Assembly: GCA_030523505.1 (NCBI GenBank)
Contig: JAUNIK010000125.1
Span: 1 to 7,680, forward strand
Origin: Prevotellaceae bacterium
GTDB taxonomy: Bacteria > Bacteroidota > Bacteroidia > Bacteroidales > Bacteroidaceae
Direction: 5' to 3'
DNA length: 7,680 nucleotides
The notes beneath the pieces were generated by a model. That model was not told where the DNA came from. It saw only the letters and a list, made by a program, of their open reading frames with translations, and did not search any database. The position numbers and the translations under genes were made by a program. Of this stretch, positions 6,718-7,680 are shown one piece after another (position 1 is the first letter of the stretch; the number at the start of each line of letters is the position of its first letter).

Positions 6718-7680
6718 ATGAATAGAATTCTAACAGCGATAATTGGTCTGCTCTGGGCGGTTTCTGCATCAGGGCAGACCATTTTTGATACCTATCTCGA
6801 CCGTGCGAAGGCCTTTGCTACAGCTTTCCCACGCGAGAAGGTGCATCTCCATTTTGACAACTCCAGTTATTATCAGGGCGACACGATATGGTTCAAAGCC
6901 TATGTCGTGACTGTCGATGACAATAAGTTCTCGCGTATTTCGAAGCCGCTATATGTGGAACTCGTCGATCAGTCGGGCAATGTTATGGAACGCCAGATAG
7001 TGAAACTCGTGGATGGTCAGGGTGAAGGACAGATATCGCTTGCCAACACATTCTTTACTGGATACTATGAGGTGAGAGCCTATACCAAATGGATGCTCGC
7101 CTTCAATGATGACGACTATTTCTCGCGCACACTGCCCGTCTATCGTCGCACGATAGGCACACGCAACGGTGCACGCCAGATAGCCGAATACCGCATGGAC
7201 GACAGTATGAAACAGCGTCCGAAGAACAAGCTCGATGTACTCAACGTCAACTTCTACCCAGAGAGTGGAACCCTCATAAAAGGAGTGCCTACTGTGATTG
7301 GTTTCGAGACTTTGAGTCGCGATTCCGGTTGGGTGAATGTCAACGGCGTTTTGTTAGGGGCTGATGGTAATCCTGTAATGCCGGTATCAACCATCCACGA
7401 TGGCATGGGCACGTTTGTGTACACCCCGGGTGATAAACCTGCCACAGTGGAGATTGAGTTCCAGGGAAAGAAACGCTCTTTCCGTTTGCCGAAAGCCGAC
7501 GACAATGGATATAATGTACGCGTGAATGCACGCGAGGATATGTTCGATGTCACCGTCACCCGTTCAGCCACCACCCCTGCCTCTCCTCTCGCCCTCTTCG
7601 TTTTCTCGCAGGGCCAGCCATGCACCTATGTGCCCATTAATTTCGCCACCGTTCCCGACGCTTCTCCGTCGGGCTCCACC
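6718..7680 (+). CDS. Secreted MG2/macroglobulin-like protein, N-terminal part (runs off the window)
   Basis: An open frame of 321 codons starts at ATG 6718, 3 nt after the nhaD stop, and is still open at the window end. Residues 1-19 form a signal peptide (hydrophobic core ILTAIIGLLWAV, likely cut before Q20). There is no lipobox cysteine. An MG2-type motif follows: REKVHLHFDNSSYYQGDTIWFKAY at about 39-62, then LYVELVDQSGNV and a GYYEVRAYTKWM segment. A second beta-rich part contains FYPESG (179-184) and HDGMGTFVYTP (227-237). This resembles large Bacteroidetes periplasmic or outer-membrane-associated MG2 proteins, often 800 residues or more and sometimes ending in a TonB-receptor plug domain. 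That end is not visible here. Function is unknown; I assign the fold only. Co-transcription with nhaD is likely. Confidence 0.8.
   Translation, partial: MNRILTAIIGLLWAVSASGQTIFDTYLDRAKAFATAFPREKVHLHFDNSSYYQGDTIWFKAYVVTVDDNKFSRISKPLYVELVDQSGNVMERQIVKLVDGQGEGQISLANTFFTGYYEVRAYTKWMLAFNDDDYFSRTLPVYRRTIGTRNGARQIAEYRMDDSMKQRPKNKLDVLNVNFYPESGTLIKGVPTVIGFETLSRDSGWVNVNGVLLGADGNPVMPVSTIHDGMGTFVYTPGDKPATVEIEFQGKKRSFRLPKADDNGYNVRVNAREDMFDVTVTRSATTPASPLALFVFSQGQPCTYVPINFATVPDASPSGST

Overview
The window looks like the chromosome of a Bacteroidales bacterium, most likely Prevotella or a close relative. The leaders are AT-rich with no clear Shine-Dalgarno sequence. TAnnTTTG promoter boxes of the Bacteroidetes type precede both operons. 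The proteins resemble Bacteroides/Prevotella families, including an MG2-type secreted protein and an NhaD antiporter. I made the genus call from pattern recognition, without a search.

Left part (about 1-4904, minus strand): a tightly packed L-rhamnose utilisation operon. In transcription order it holds an AraC-family regulator (rhaR-like), L-rhamnulokinase (rhaB), L-rhamnose isomerase (rhaA) and a sugar-porter MFS permease. Junctions are 4 nt, a 4-nt ATGA overlap, and 12 nt. The expected flow is uptake by the permease, isomerisation of L-rhamnose to L-rhamnulose, then phosphorylation to L-rhamnulose-1-phosphate. The aldolase that completes the pathway (rhaD) is not in the window and may lie beyond the left edge. 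The C-terminus of RhaB looks abnormally short.

Middle (about 4905-5334): a divergent intergenic region of roughly 420 bp with no convincing gene. It carries a candidate promoter for each operon. TTGCAA-core palindromes lie about 36-37 bp upstream of each -7 box. The TTTGCAAA octamer occurs four times, and there is a block of inverted repeats. A hairpin sits almost at the predicted 5' end of the rightward transcript.

Right part (5335-7680, plus strand): nhaD, a Na+/H+ antiporter of the inner membrane. After only 3 nt comes a secreted MG2/macroglobulin-like protein that runs off the right edge; 321 codons are visible. No mobile element, CRISPR array, tRNA or rRNA is visible. Most of the window is ordinary metabolism and ion homeostasis. 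The unusual signals are the short RhaB tail and the structure of the intergenic region.
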